A stretch of DNA of 53,922 nt from Rickettsiales bacterium (GTDB taxonomy: Bacteria > Pseudomonadota > Alphaproteobacteria > Rickettsiales > CANDYO01): assembly GCA_025210695.1 (NCBI GenBank), contig JAOARE010000016.1:1-53922 (forward strand), given 5' to 3'. Shown here in pieces: positions 27,882-36,983 of the stretch. Each line of letters opens with the position of its first letter. Within the stretch, counting starts at the first letter, position 1. The translations under genes were made by a program, and so were the position numbers. Below the pieces are notes generated by a model. That model made no database searches. It was given only the letters and a program-made list of their open reading frames with translations, and was not told the DNA's origin.

Positions 27882-28643
27882 CTATTTTGCATCATTAATT
27901 AGTTTGATTCTATTTTGTATATATAGCATCTTTGCAGTTTCGTATGGATCTAAGCTCCTTTTAACTGTTTTGATAACCCCATTAGCCTGAGTTCTTTTAT
28001 GAACCAACCAAGCAACATTAACAATAATTCTTTCATCGCTATCTAAAGTATATCTAATTGGATTAGCAAAAAAATCAAAAACTTTCCCCGTTGTATCCCT
28101 AGTTGAGCTTGATCCAAAAATTGGCATTACCAGATATGGTCCTGTTGGAAAACCATAATGTGCTAAAGTTTGACCAAAATCTTCTCCTTTATAAGGCATA
28201 TTAAATCCACTTGCAACATCCATAATACCAAAAAAACCTAATAAAGTATTAGTTATGAATCTACCAAACGTCACTCTTGCTTGACTGAAATTACCTTGGA
28301 GCATCAAATTAATAAAATTAATTGGCTCCCCCATATTACTTACAAAATTTCCTACATTTTTTCTTAAATGCTTAGGAGTAACAGCGATATATGTCTCTAT
28401 TACTGGAGATATAAGCCCACTATCTATTATAGAGTTTATATTAAAAATATGCCTATTAACAGGCTCAAATGGATCAGCTATTAAAACTTTCTCTGAATAT
28501 AAAGAATTTAGATCCTCACCTTCATCATCTTGATTATCATATACGTACATTTCGCTATACGAATACGAAGGAGGACTCACAGCACTTGCATTACACGCCA
28601 TTATGCAAGTTAACATTATGATAATCCTCAAGTTAATACCCAT
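27882..28643 (-). CDS. mlaA: MlaA (VacJ) outer-membrane lipoprotein
   Basis: An outer-membrane component that removes mislocalised phospholipids from the outer leaflet. The hydrophobic leader ends in a possible lipobox IMAC (C17). The family hallmark is DPFEPVNRHIFNIN, then NFVSNMGEPINFINLMLQG, RFITNTLLGFFGIMD and GQTLAHYGFPTGPYLVMPIFG. The 253-residue length is typical. Expressed with mlaC, and probably with the TPR-methyltransferase upstream (15-nt gap). Confidence 0.94.
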   Translation of the reverse strand: MGINLRIIIMLTCIMACNASAVSPPSYSYSEMYVYDNQDDEGEDLNSLYSEKVLIADPFEPVNRHIFNINSIIDSGLISPVIETYIAVTPKHLRKNVGNFVSNMGEPINFINLMLQGNFSQARVTFGRFITNTLLGFFGIMDVASGFNMPYKGEDFGQTLAHYGFPTGPYLVMPIFGSSSTRDTTGKVFDFFANPIRYTLDSDERIIVNVAWLVHKRTQANGVIKTVKRSLDPYETAKMLYIQNRIKLINDAK

Positions 28644-28658
28644 AATATTCCTGTTTTT

Positions 28659-29672
28659 TTATTTACTTAGAACAAACATCAGGCCTTTAGAACCATTTGC
28701 AAATAACTTTATTTCTTCTTGCTTTACAACTTTCCACTTAAACTTCTTAAAAATTTTCAACAAATACTTCTCACTAAATGCAAAGCAACCATTATTATAA
28801 TCGAAAACAACATCAGAGTCTGGTGATTTTAAAATCACCACCCCTAAAATTGCGTCCCCACTTATTACGCTATCTATTTTAGTAAGAATAGCTGATAAAT
28901 CGCTATTATAACCAAAACTCATACAAGAAGTAACAATATCATACTTTTTCTTTGTTACTTTTAGTTTGTTAAAATCACGCTCTTCCGTATAATCATAAAC
29001 AGAATTATTATTTATTTCTAATTCTTTGGCTAAAACCAACATACTTCTTGAAATATCAACTCCAGAAAGTGATTTAATAGCCACTATTTGTCTTAAATAA
29101 ATTCCCACTAACCCTGTACCACATCCTAAATCTAAGGCTAACATGTCTTCAGTATCTTCTTCTAAATCTTCTAAATACTTTGCTATGGCCTTAGATAATA
29201 ATTCAGGTGCTTTATATTTTTGTTGAATTTCTAGATATTTCTCATAGCTATTAGCGAAATTATTATAATCTTCTTGAATAATTTGTATAGGAATGGGTTG
29301 AAGTTTTATATTTTTATCCATCATATCTAAACGATATTTAGCAGCAGTAAGACTATCATCTAAAGAAAGAGCTATATTTAATTCTTGCTTAGCTTTATCA
29401 AAATCTAAGAAAAACAAATGGCATCTAGCCAAATGATAATGAGCTAAAGCTAAACTAGGATTTAACTTAATAGTGAAACTAAACCTCATTTTTGCATCAT
29501 TTATATTCCCCTTATCCATATGATAAATACCAAGGTTATAATTGGTTTGAGATAAATTTCTTAGTTTTTCTATTGCAATAGAACACTGATTTATCATCTC
29601 AAGAGCTAATTCTCTAATTCTGTGAGGAAGACTAACAATAAATTCTTCTAATTGTAATATTCTATTTTTCAT
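28659..29672 (-). CDS. TPR-repeat SAM-dependent methyltransferase
   Basis: A 337-residue cytosolic protein. The N-terminal half has two to three TPR-like repeats (NYNLGIYHMDKGNINDAKM, LAHYHLARCHLFFLDFDKAK, about residues 43-115). The C-terminal half is a class I methyltransferase with motif I LALDLGCGTGLVGIYL, the acidic end of strand 2 in GVDISRSML, and YDIVTSCMSFGY. The TPRs suggest a protein substrate or partner. It heads the minus-strand run toward mlaA, and its promoter must lie in the 120-nt divergent gap to aatA. Confidence 0.85.
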   Translation of the reverse strand: MKNRILQLEEFIVSLPHRIRELALEMINQCSIAIEKLRNLSQTNYNLGIYHMDKGNINDAKMRFSFTIKLNPSLALAHYHLARCHLFFLDFDKAKQELNIALSLDDSLTAAKYRLDMMDKNIKLQPIPIQIIQEDYNNFANSYEKYLEIQQKYKAPELLSKAIAKYLEDLEEDTEDMLALDLGCGTGLVGIYLRQIVAIKSLSGVDISRSMLVLAKELEINNNSVYDYTEERDFNKLKVTKKKYDIVTSCMSFGYNSDLSAILTKIDSVISGDAILGVVILKSPDSDVVFDYNNGCFAFSEKYLLKIFKKFKWKVVKQEEIKLFANGSKGLMFVLSK

Positions 29673-29792
29673 TATATAGTTTCGTGTATCTTCATAATAT
29701 ATTTATGTAATAATCACATAATTTATGCATTATAGCAATAGAGAATTCACTACTATTAGTCACCAACTAAACCAAACAAACAAAGGATCGTC

Positions 29793-30989
29793 ATGGAACT
29801 TATTTCCAATAATTTAAAAAACAATATCAAACCGTCTCCAACATTAATAGCCACGGCAAAAGCAAATGAACTCAAAGCTCGAGGATACCCTGTTATTAGC
29901 TTATGCGCAGGAGAACCAGATTTCAATACCCCAGAACACATAAAACGCGCTGGTATTGATGCTATAAATCAAGGTTATACGAAATACACTGCAGCTGGAG
30001 GAGGTGGCGAATTAAAAGAAGCAATAACAAATAAGTTTAAACGTGAAAATAATTTAAGCTATAAACTAAATGAAGTTTGTGCCAGCTCTGGGGCAAAACA
30101 AAGCATTTTTAATGCTTTTATGGCAACTCTAAATCCAGGAGATGAAGTAATTATCCCCGTTCCTCATTGGGTATCATATCCAGAAATGGTTAAGATTGCC
30201 GGAGGTAATCCGGTAATTCTAAAAGGAAAAAATTTTAATCTTGATATTCAAGAAATAGAAAAATCTATTACTAGTAAAACAAAATGGATGATGATTAACT
30301 CTCCTAGCAACCCGTCTGGAATAACTTATAGCAAACAAGCGTTAAGAGACTTAGCTGATCTTCTATTAAAACACAAAAACATTCATGTACTTAGCGATGA
30401 TATTTATGAACATTTAGTTTATGACCAAACTAAGTTTTATAATCTTGCTCAAATAGAACCTAAACTTAAAGACCGTATATTAATTGTGAATGGGCTTTCT
30501 AAAACTTACGCAATGACCGGATGGAGGATAGGCTATGCTGCCGGCCCTGCAAGCTTAATAAAAGCCATGACCACTATCCAATCTCAAAGTACTTCAAGCC
30601 CCTGTTCTATTAGCCAAAAAGCAGGGATTGCCGCATTGAATGGACCGCAAGATTTTATAGAGGAAACACGCAAAATTTTCACTAGACGTCGTAACATAGC
30701 ACACCAATTTGTTAACGAAATACCCGGTCTTAAATGCGACCTTCCACAAGGAACCTTCTATATGTTTATTAACTGCTCTGATTTATTTGGAAAAAAAACA
30801 CCAGATGGAAAGATTATAAACAATAGTAATGATTTTGTCATATACCTACTAGAGCAAGTATATCTTGCAGTGGTAGACGGAACTGCTTTTGGAGTTGAAG
30901 GATATTTCCGAATCTCTTACGCAACAAGCGATGAGCAATTAAGAAAAGGATGTGAGCTTATGAAAAAAGCCTGCGAGATGTTGTCTTAG
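29793..30989 (+). CDS. aatA: Aspartate aminotransferase, class I fold
   Basis: A PLP enzyme interconverting aspartate/2-oxoglutarate and oxaloacetate/glutamate; some subgroup members also act on prephenate. The PLP lysine is K237 in NGLSKTYAMTGWRIGYAAGP. NSPSNPSG and SDDIYEHLVYD are the other hallmark motifs, and FRISYA holds the carboxylate-binding Arg. The 398-residue length is normal. The likely role is feeding host-derived glutamate and aspartate into the TCA cycle. A near-perfect terminator follows. Confidence 0.94.
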   Translation: MELISNNLKNNIKPSPTLIATAKANELKARGYPVISLCAGEPDFNTPEHIKRAGIDAINQGYTKYTAAGGGGELKEAITNKFKRENNLSYKLNEVCASSGAKQSIFNAFMATLNPGDEVIIPVPHWVSYPEMVKIAGGNPVILKGKNFNLDIQEIEKSITSKTKWMMINSPSNPSGITYSKQALRDLADLLLKHKNIHVLSDDIYEHLVYDQTKFYNLAQIEPKLKDRILIVNGLSKTYAMTGWRIGYAAGPASLIKAMTTIQSQSTSSPCSISQKAGIAALNGPQDFIEETRKIFTRRRNIAHQFVNEIPGLKCDLPQGTFYMFINCSDLFGKKTPDGKIINNSNDFVIYLLEQVYLAVVDGTAFGVEGYFRISYATSDEQLRKGCELMKKACEMLS

Positions 30990-30998
30990 ATTCCCTTG

Positions 30999-31024
30999 CA
31001 GAGATATTTAATTAAATATCTCTG
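30999..31024 (+). terminator. Perfect 26-nt palindrome terminator after aatA
   Basis: CAGAGATATTTAA followed by its exact reverse complement forms a long hairpin 10 nt after the stop codon. The sequence TTATTTTAAT follows. It separates aatA from icd. Confidence 0.75.
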
Positions 31025-31166
31025 TTATTTTAATAATTGTAAAATTATTTTTGATCTATAAGTAACTAACAAACAGCACACTATAAATAATATAAAAAGA
31101 TTGAATTATTGTTAGAAAAGGATCAGAATACTGAATTGATATACATACCTAAAAGGAGAGTTACCT

Positions 31167-32621
31167 ATGGAAGAATATAAAAGAATAACCGTGGCTTATG
31201 GAGATGGAATAGGCCCAGAAATAATGGATTCAACATTAGCCATTTTAAAAGAAGCTAAAGCTAAAATTACCATAGAAACTATTGAAGTTGGTAAATTAAT
31301 GTATGAACGTGGTTTTTCTAGTGGAATTCCTCCAGAAGCATGGAAAAGCATCAAAGAAAATAAGATCCTGCTTAAAAGCCCTATAACAACTCCTCAAGGA
31401 GGAGGGTATAAAAGTTTAAATGTGACCATGCGTAAGGCATTAGGGTTATATGCTAATGTTCGCCCTTGCATGTCATATCACCCTTTTATTGCTACCAACA
31501 ACCCTGGAATGGATGTGGTAGTAGTTAGAGAAAATGAAGAAGATTTATATGCTGGAATTGAATACCGCCAAAGTCATAATACATATCAATCTCTAAAATT
31601 AATTACCAGAACTGGCTGCGAACAAATAATACGTTATGCTTTTGAATATGCAGTAAAAAACAATCGCAGCAAAGTCACTTGCTTTAGCAAAGACAATATA
31701 ATGAAATTCACAGATGGATTATTCCATAAAGTATTTGATGAAATTTCTAAAGAATATCCTGATATTATGGCTGATCATTTTATTGTAGATATTGGAACAG
31801 CAAGACTTGCAAATAAACCACAAATTTTTGATGTGGTTGTAACTAGTAATTTATATGGAGATATTATATCTGATGTGGTTGCAGAAATTTCTGGCTCAGT
31901 AGGCCTGGCAGGATCTGCAAACATTGGCAATGAATATGCGTTGTTTGAAGCTATCCACGGCTCAGCACCTGATATTGCAGGGCAGAACATGGCTAATCCT
32001 TCAGGTTTAATTAATGCGGCAGTAATGATGCTAGCTCATATTGGACAGGGTGAGACGGCAGCAAATGTGCATAATGCTTGGCTAAAAACCATTGAAGATG
32101 GAATGCATACAGGAGATGTATATAACCCAGAGCATAGCAAAAAGAAACTCAGCACAACTGAATTTACTGAAGAAGTAATATCCAGGCTCGGAAAGAGACC
32201 TAGTAGCTTTAAAGTCGCCAAATATAATAATTCAAAATCAGTGAGCCAAGAAAAAATAGATTCAATAAATTGCAAAGAAGAAAAGACCTTAGTAGGTGTT
32301 GATGTGGTAGTTAATTGGAGAGGAGAACAATCCTCAATTTTAGCAAAAGAGGTTATTAAACTAATTGACGGAAGTGAAGTAGGATTGCAACTTATTTCTG
32401 TAAAAGGATTGAAAGTATGGCCTTCAGATGCCAATTCTTCCATCTTAAGCGACGAATGGAACTTACGATTCATGCCAACCGCAGAAGAAAAAACTCTTAC
32501 CCACTCAGCAATTACAAAACTTCTGCGCAATTTAAATAATGGTAATATTGATTTTGTTAGAGTAAATAATCTATACTTATTTGATGACAAACTTGGATTT
32601 TCATTAGCACAGGGAGAATGA
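31167..32621 (+). CDS. icd: Isocitrate dehydrogenase, long form with C-terminal extension
   Basis: A TCA-cycle enzyme producing 2-oxoglutarate. The N-terminal isocitrate/isopropylmalate dehydrogenase domain (about 1-340) has YGDGIGPEIMD, RENEEDLYAGIEY, FDVVVTSNLYGDIISD and EAIHGSAPDIAGQNMANPSG. A C-terminal domain of about 140 residues follows, typical of the long IDH type (about 480 residues) found in Rickettsia and Thermus. AAAAGGAGAG precedes the ATG. The last 180 nt are duplicated in degraded form at about 33560-33745. Confidence 0.95.
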   Translation: MEEYKRITVAYGDGIGPEIMDSTLAILKEAKAKITIETIEVGKLMYERGFSSGIPPEAWKSIKENKILLKSPITTPQGGGYKSLNVTMRKALGLYANVRPCMSYHPFIATNNPGMDVVVVRENEEDLYAGIEYRQSHNTYQSLKLITRTGCEQIIRYAFEYAVKNNRSKVTCFSKDNIMKFTDGLFHKVFDEISKEYPDIMADHFIVDIGTARLANKPQIFDVVVTSNLYGDIISDVVAEISGSVGLAGSANIGNEYALFEAIHGSAPDIAGQNMANPSGLINAAVMMLAHIGQGETAANVHNAWLKTIEDGMHTGDVYNPEHSKKKLSTTEFTEEVISRLGKRPSSFKVAKYNNSKSVSQEKIDSINCKEEKTLVGVDVVVNWRGEQSSILAKEVIKLIDGSEVGLQLISVKGLKVWPSDANSSILSDEWNLRFMPTAEEKTLTHSAITKLLRNLNNGNIDFVRVNNLYLFDDKLGFSLAQGE

Positions 32622-32670
32622 TATTATTTTCATTCTTACAATTCATTAGGCTATAACCTTTAGAAAGTTA

Positions 32671-32704
32671 TTGACAATTAACACCCTCCTTTTTGTAGTT
32701 AATT
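32671..32704 (+). promoter_or_regulatory. Candidate promoter with inverted repeat upstream of gene at 32734
   Basis: TTGACA (32671-32676), a 17-nt spacer and TGTAGT (32694-32699). The inverted repeat AATTAAC (32676-32682) / GTTAATT (32698-32704) frames the spacer, so a regulator could bind across the promoter. Confidence 0.45.
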
Positions 32705-32733
32705 CTTTTTAACTTTTAGGCAAGGAAATTAAC

Positions 32734-33549
32734 ATGCATCTTGAAGGAGAATTTTCTAGTATCTTAGATGGATTAGCTACATTATCTATTAACAATAATG
32801 CACATAGCAACATTGTAAACACAACTCTAACAATGTGCGAAGCGATAAATTCTTTAAATGAAACACATAGACATCAATTCTTCCCAGTGCATACTCTAAA
32901 AGAATTAGAAGTTTTAAATGATCTAAAGATCTATATAAATAGCAAAGACTCTATAGAAAGAGACTTCGTGAACATAGCTAAATATTGCTCAGATAGTGAA
33001 AAAACAAATAGTCTTTGTAATAAAGAGAAAGAAGAAATCATCCAAGACAATCTAGGTTTCTTAACTTTAGGAATTAAAGATTCTGGACACTTATCTTTTC
33101 TAATGAAAACTATATCAAATTTAACCGAAGAATTCTTTAAATGTTTATCAAATGAAGGAACTCCTTACGACACCACGGCCTCTTTTAAACTTAGAGAAGA
33201 AAATATAGGCAATAAGAAAAATATGGATTACCTGGATTACCCTAAGCATGTACTTTGGCATCTAGACCCAAACTGGTATAAAGACCATAGTAGCATAAAT
33301 AACGTTCGAATAGCATATGTTCCAATAGGGGAGTCAACACTTCTTACTAAAAAGAATATCGATTTATATAAGACTCTTGATTCAAATTATACATACTCTG
33401 GATTAGAGAGATATAACAATATAATAGGAGATGAGTTTGAGAGAGCTCCCTCAGGGTATGCCGTTGCTTTTCTAAAATCTACAAAGGGAGCATATCATGC
33501 CGCTCCACTTGAATCAAAACAACAAAGAGTATTTATAGCTATCAATTGA
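32734..33549 (+). CDS. Unknown protein with a DUF1826/2-oxoglutarate-oxygenase-like HxD...H...R pattern
   Basis: A 271-residue protein I do not firmly recognise. The C-terminal half has H176-x-D178 (VLWHLDPNW), then RIAYVPIGESTLL, then APSGYAVAFLKSTKGAYHAAP with H255, and QQRVFIAIN with R265. This is the order of iron ligands and the carboxylate-binding Arg of 2-oxoglutarate/Fe(II) oxygenase folds, and it resembles DUF1826 proteins. The N-terminal half is helical with no match. It stands between icd and a broken copy of the icd 3' end, so it may have been inserted with that duplication. Confidence 0.72.
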   Translation: MHLEGEFSSILDGLATLSINNNAHSNIVNTTLTMCEAINSLNETHRHQFFPVHTLKELEVLNDLKIYINSKDSIERDFVNIAKYCSDSEKTNSLCNKEKEEIIQDNLGFLTLGIKDSGHLSFLMKTISNLTEEFFKCLSNEGTPYDTTASFKLREENIGNKKNMDYLDYPKHVLWHLDPNWYKDHSSINNVRIAYVPIGESTLLTKKNIDLYKTLDSNYTYSGLERYNNIIGDEFERAPSGYAVAFLKSTKGAYHAAPLESKQQRVFIAIN

Positions 33550-33745
33550 AGATGTTACTTTTTTAACATTAGGCGATGAATGGAATACAAGTTTCATGCC
33601 AACCGCAGAAGAAAAACTCTTACCCATTTAGCTATTACAAAGATTCTGCGCAATTTAAATAATGTTAATCTTGATTTTGTTAGAGTAAATAATCTATACT
33701 TAATTTGATGACAAACGTGGATTCTCATTAGCACAAGGAGAATAA
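33550..33745 (+). pseudogene. Degraded copy of the icd 3' end
   Basis: From about 33566 to 33745 the sequence closely matches icd positions about 32446-32625. Shared blocks include CATGCCAACCGCAGAAGAAA, CTGCGCAATTTAAATAATG and AGAGTAAATAATCTATACTT. One A is lost after GAAGAAA and one is gained near CTTAATTTGATG, so the frame is broken (stop at about 33630). The in-frame start reads DEWNTSFMPTAEEK, matching icd DEWNLRFMPTAEEK. It is not a gene. Together with icd it flanks the 271-residue ORF as an imperfect direct repeat of about 180 nt. Confidence 0.88.
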
Positions 33746-33759
33746 TAAAAGGCACTCTA

Positions 33760-34776
33760 ATGCGATTATTTAAACTTATATCCATAATTTTAATAGTTAT
33801 ATTGAGTGCCTATATATTTACTCAAAAAAGATACCAAAATATTTCAGAAGGTGGAACTCCAAACATGTCTGATTTAATTAAATGGAAATTAACCAGAGAG
33901 AAAGCGCAATGGCCAAGTTTACCCAAAGTAAATAATGTTACTCCTGTTAAATTACAAAATAGAATTAATGGTGATGAAGCCGTAGTTACCTACATCAACC
34001 ATGCTAGTTTTCTAATTCAAATGAATGGTTTAAATATTCTAACTGATCCAATATGGTCAGAATATGCCGGTCCATTTGGCAAATTTGGGGTAAAAAGAAC
34101 AATTTATCCAGGGCTTAATATTGAACAGCTTCCTAAAATAGATTTTATCTTAATTTCACATTCTCATTATGATCATTTAGATCTGCCAAGCATTGAAGCT
34201 TTAACTAAAAATAATGATAATGTTAAGATCCTTATGGGACTTGGAGTGAGTAAATACATAGATTACTGCAAAACCACAAATAATTGCAAGGAACTAGATT
34301 GGTGGGATCATATTGAGAATAAAAGTTCAGATATTGAGTTTCACTTTGTTCCGGCTTATCATTGGTCTAGCAGAGCTTTATTTGATTACAATACTTCTTT
34401 ATGGGGAGGTTTTATAATCCAAAACAATAAAAATAGTATTTATTTTGCTGGTGACACTGGCTTTGGAGACGGAAAAGTTTTCACTCAAATTAAAAATAAG
34501 TTTTCTAATATAACCTTAAGCTTATTACCTATTGGAGCTTATAAACCAAACTGGTTTTTCAAAAACATGCATACTTCTCCTGAAGATTCAGTAAAAATCT
34601 TTAAAATATTGGGAAGTGAATATGCAATACCCATGCATTATGATACTTTTCAGCTATCAGATGAAGAATATAAAGATCCGCTTATTGATTTAGAACAAGC
34701 TACAATAAAACAACAAATAGAAAATGATAAATTTCATATTCTTAGCCCAGGACAAAGCTGGCAATTTCCTTATTGA
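33760..34776 (+). CDS. NAPE-PLD-like metallo-beta-lactamase-fold hydrolase
   Basis: A 338-residue protein with an N-terminal hydrophobic anchor (about residues 5-21). The MBL-fold motif is HSHYDHLD (H134, H136, D138, H139), followed by AYHWSSR, FAGDTGFGDG and PMHYDTF for the remaining metal ligands. ALFDYNTSLWGGFII matches the pattern of N-acylphosphatidylethanolamine phospholipase D and UlaG-like relatives. Phospholipid or lipid-phosphodiester hydrolysis at the membrane is plausible. It precedes gpsA by 91 nt, consistent with lipid metabolism. The ATG at 33760 lies 14 nt past the icd relic. Confidence 0.87.
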   Translation: MRLFKLISIILIVILSAYIFTQKRYQNISEGGTPNMSDLIKWKLTREKAQWPSLPKVNNVTPVKLQNRINGDEAVVTYINHASFLIQMNGLNILTDPIWSEYAGPFGKFGVKRTIYPGLNIEQLPKIDFILISHSHYDHLDLPSIEALTKNNDNVKILMGLGVSKYIDYCKTTNNCKELDWWDHIENKSSDIEFHFVPAYHWSSRALFDYNTSLWGGFIIQNNKNSIYFAGDTGFGDGKVFTQIKNKFSNITLSLLPIGAYKPNWFFKNMHTSPEDSVKIFKILGSEYAIPMHYDTFQLSDEEYKDPLIDLEQATIKQQIENDKFHILSPGQSWQFPY

Positions 34777-34867
34777 AGGATAATTATTTTAAATATTGAT
34801 ATAAAAACATAGCAGCAACGATTTTTTTTTTATATAATGAGAAAAAAAATCAATAGGTAGGAAAATT

Positions 34868-35836
34868 ATGAAAATAGGAGTAATAGGAGGAGGATCCCTA
34901 GGAACAGCTCTAGCCATGGTTTCGTATAGAGCCTCTCAGGAAACCCAAATTTATGTTAGAAACAAAACTATATGCGATGAAATAAATCAAAACCACACTA
35001 ACTACCATTATTTACCAAATATTACTCTGCCAACAAAGCTAATTGCCTATTCAGATTTATCAGAAATTTTAGATAGTGATGCCTTGTTACTAGCTGTTCC
35101 AGCCCAAACCATTCGAGCATTATGTTTGGAATTAAAATCCCTTGATCTAGACCCTAATAAAATTATAGTAATTTGCTCTAAAGGCATTGAACAAAAGTCT
35201 CTTAAGTTAATGAGCGAAGTGGTGTCTGAGGTGTTACCTAAAAACCCTATTGCTATTTTATCTGGACCTAATTTTGCCATTGAAATTGCTCAAGACTTGC
35301 CTGCTATTACTAGCATTGCAAGTACTGATCGTGATCTAGCCAACGCTTTATCTAAATTTTTAGGAACTAATAATTTCCGCATCTACCCTAATACTGATAT
35401 TATTGGAACGCAAGTTATTGGAGCTGCTAAAAATGTTTTAGCAATTGCAATAGGAGCTGCAATTGGCAATAAATATGGTGAAAATGCCAAAGCTGCTATT
35501 GTATCAAGAGGAGTAAATGAAATTAGCAATTTATTATTAGCAAAAGGTGGAAAAATAGAAACCCTGCTAAGCCCTGCTGGAATAGGTGACATTTACCTAA
35601 CATGCAGCAGCACCATGTCACGCAACACTTCTTATGGCATATTATTAGGACAAAACAAAACAACTAATCCAAATGATTTGGTGGAGGGTTTTTATACATC
35701 TGAATCTATAATAATGTTAGCAGCAAAACTAAATATTAAAATGCCTGTTTGCCAAGCAGTATATAAAATAGCCCATGAGAAGCTTTCACTTGATAGAGTA
35801 GTGCAAGACTTACTTGATCGACCAGTTAAATATTAA
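34868..35836 (+). CDS. gpsA: Glycerol-3-phosphate dehydrogenase [NAD(P)+]
   Basis: Makes sn-glycerol-3-phosphate for phospholipid synthesis from dihydroxyacetone phosphate. The N-terminal dinucleotide fold is IGVIGGGSLGTALAMV. AVPAQTIR, SGPNFAIEIA, the catalytic Lys region IGAAKNVLAIAIG and PAGIGDIYLTCSS are the family motifs. The 322-residue length is typical. The short gap upstream has a T-run/A-run inverted repeat (about 34819-34851). ScoB follows 17 nt downstream, so they are likely co-transcribed. Confidence 0.96.
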   Translation: MKIGVIGGGSLGTALAMVSYRASQETQIYVRNKTICDEINQNHTNYHYLPNITLPTKLIAYSDLSEILDSDALLLAVPAQTIRALCLELKSLDLDPNKIIVICSKGIEQKSLKLMSEVVSEVLPKNPIAILSGPNFAIEIAQDLPAITSIASTDRDLANALSKFLGTNNFRIYPNTDIIGTQVIGAAKNVLAIAIGAAIGNKYGENAKAAIVSRGVNEISNLLLAKGGKIETLLSPAGIGDIYLTCSSTMSRNTSYGILLGQNKTTNPNDLVEGFYTSESIIMLAAKLNIKMPVCQAVYKIAHEKLSLDRVVQDLLDRPVKY

Positions 35837-35853
35837 AAAAAGGAACAAATGAT

Positions 35854-36492
35854 ATGGCATGGACCACTGATCAAATGTGCAAAATTGCAGCAGAAGAAGA
35901 AATTAAAACAGGATATTATATTAATCTAGGTATTGGTATTCCAACAAATGTTTCTAACTTTGTTCCTAAAGATGTAAACATTTTACTACAAAGTGAAAAT
36001 GGAATGTTAGGAATGGGACCCTTCCCCTATCCTGGAGACGAAGATGCTGATTTAATAAATGCTGGCAAACAGACTATAACTGAGCTACCAGAAAGCAGCT
36101 ATTTTGATAGCGCTTATTCCTTTGCAATGATCAGAGGAGGACATATTGACCTAACCATTTTAGGTGCGCTCCAAGTATCAGAAAAAGGCGACCTGGCTAA
36201 TTGGACAGTTCCAGGTAAAATAATTAAAGGAATGGGTGGAGCAATGGATTTAGTTGCCAATGTTGACAGAGTGGTTATCTTAATGGAACATGTTGCAAAA
36301 AATGGATCCCCTAAATTACTTAAAGAATGTAGCTTTCCTCTAACAGGCAAAGCTTGTGTTAGTAGAGTTATTACTGATTTAGGAATTATGGATATTGATA
36401 AAGATGGAATGCATCTCATCAGGATAGCTAACGGAACTACCCTAGATGAGATAAAAGCAAAAACAGAAGCAAATTTTACAGTTAACTGCTAG
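35854..36492 (+). CDS. scoB: 3-oxoacid CoA-transferase subunit B
   Basis: The beta subunit of succinyl-CoA:3-ketoacid CoA-transferase-type enzymes, which move CoA between succinate and acetoacetate. The catalytic Glu is E48 in LLQSENGMLGMGPFP. The Gly-rich stretch GIGIPTNVS and AMIRGGHIDLTILGALQVS are hallmark motifs. The 212-residue length is typical for subunit B. The alpha subunit, which normally precedes it, is absent here; gpsA is upstream instead. The partner must be encoded elsewhere or the pair was broken. Confidence 0.92.
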   Translation: MAWTTDQMCKIAAEEEIKTGYYINLGIGIPTNVSNFVPKDVNILLQSENGMLGMGPFPYPGDEDADLINAGKQTITELPESSYFDSAYSFAMIRGGHIDLTILGALQVSEKGDLANWTVPGKIIKGMGGAMDLVANVDRVVILMEHVAKNGSPKLLKECSFPLTGKACVSRVITDLGIMDIDKDGMHLIRIANGTTLDEIKAKTEANFTVNC

Positions 36493-36983
36493 TCAACCAT
36501 TTCATAGCCTGAAGAGTCACCCATAACTTCAGTTGTATTTAAAATAGCTACATCAAAAATGCTGTGATGATCTTGCGTTGGCACCTCAGCATCAATGTAT
36601 TCATGCTGCAAAAACTGGATTATCATATTGTCGTAATTTGCCTTAGCATGAAAGTCTAATACATAACTATAGTCGTAGTATTTGTTTAGAAATGCAGCCA
36701 CTTCTCTTCCTGTGTAATTATAATCTTCACCAGGCTCAACCAATTTATCAGTGATTGCATAATCCTCATTTGCTTTACCTGATAAATCTAAAGATAAAGT
36801 GCAAATTTGAACCACTGTCTTTGTTGCGGCCATAACAGCTTCGAGAGCTGTACCAACTGAGTAGCAATATGAATTTCCTGACAACAAGTTGTGCTTATAT
36901 GACTCGTTATTTATCAAGCTCAATACTTCAGCTTTGCTGTATGTTCTATCTTGTACGTTATATTGGCATATATTAAATCTCAT
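36489..36983 (-). CDS. Orphan 164-residue protein with strong expression signals
   Basis: No family is recognised. It is acidic, Tyr/Asn-rich and soluble, with no signal peptide or membrane helix. CAAAGGAGAGG stands 5 nt before the ATG, and a near-consensus promoter lies at 37046-37074. The coding sequence looks somewhat less AT-rich than its neighbours by eye, which may mark acquisition or strong codon selection. It ends overlapping the scoB stop codon by 4 nt on the opposite strand. The expression signals argue it is a real, well-expressed gene. Confidence 0.75.
   Translation of the reverse strand: MRFNICQYNVQDRTYSKAEVLSLINNESYKHNLLSGNSYCYSVGTALEAVMAATKTVVQICTLSLDLSGKANEDYAITDKLVEPGEDYNYTGREVAAFLNKYYDYSYVLDFHAKANYDNMIIQFLQHEYIDAEVPTQDHHSIFDVAILNTTEVMGDSSGYEMVD

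Noticed and set aside
32036..32590. 184-codon minus-strand ORF opposite icd
   Set aside because: It is a shadow of the highly constrained icd frame, with no start signal and no recognisable domain.
34819..34851. T-run/A-run inverted repeat before gpsA as a terminator
   Set aside because: The stem is only A-T homopolymer with a GATT/AATC end and would be very unstable; it is expected by chance in AT-rich DNA.
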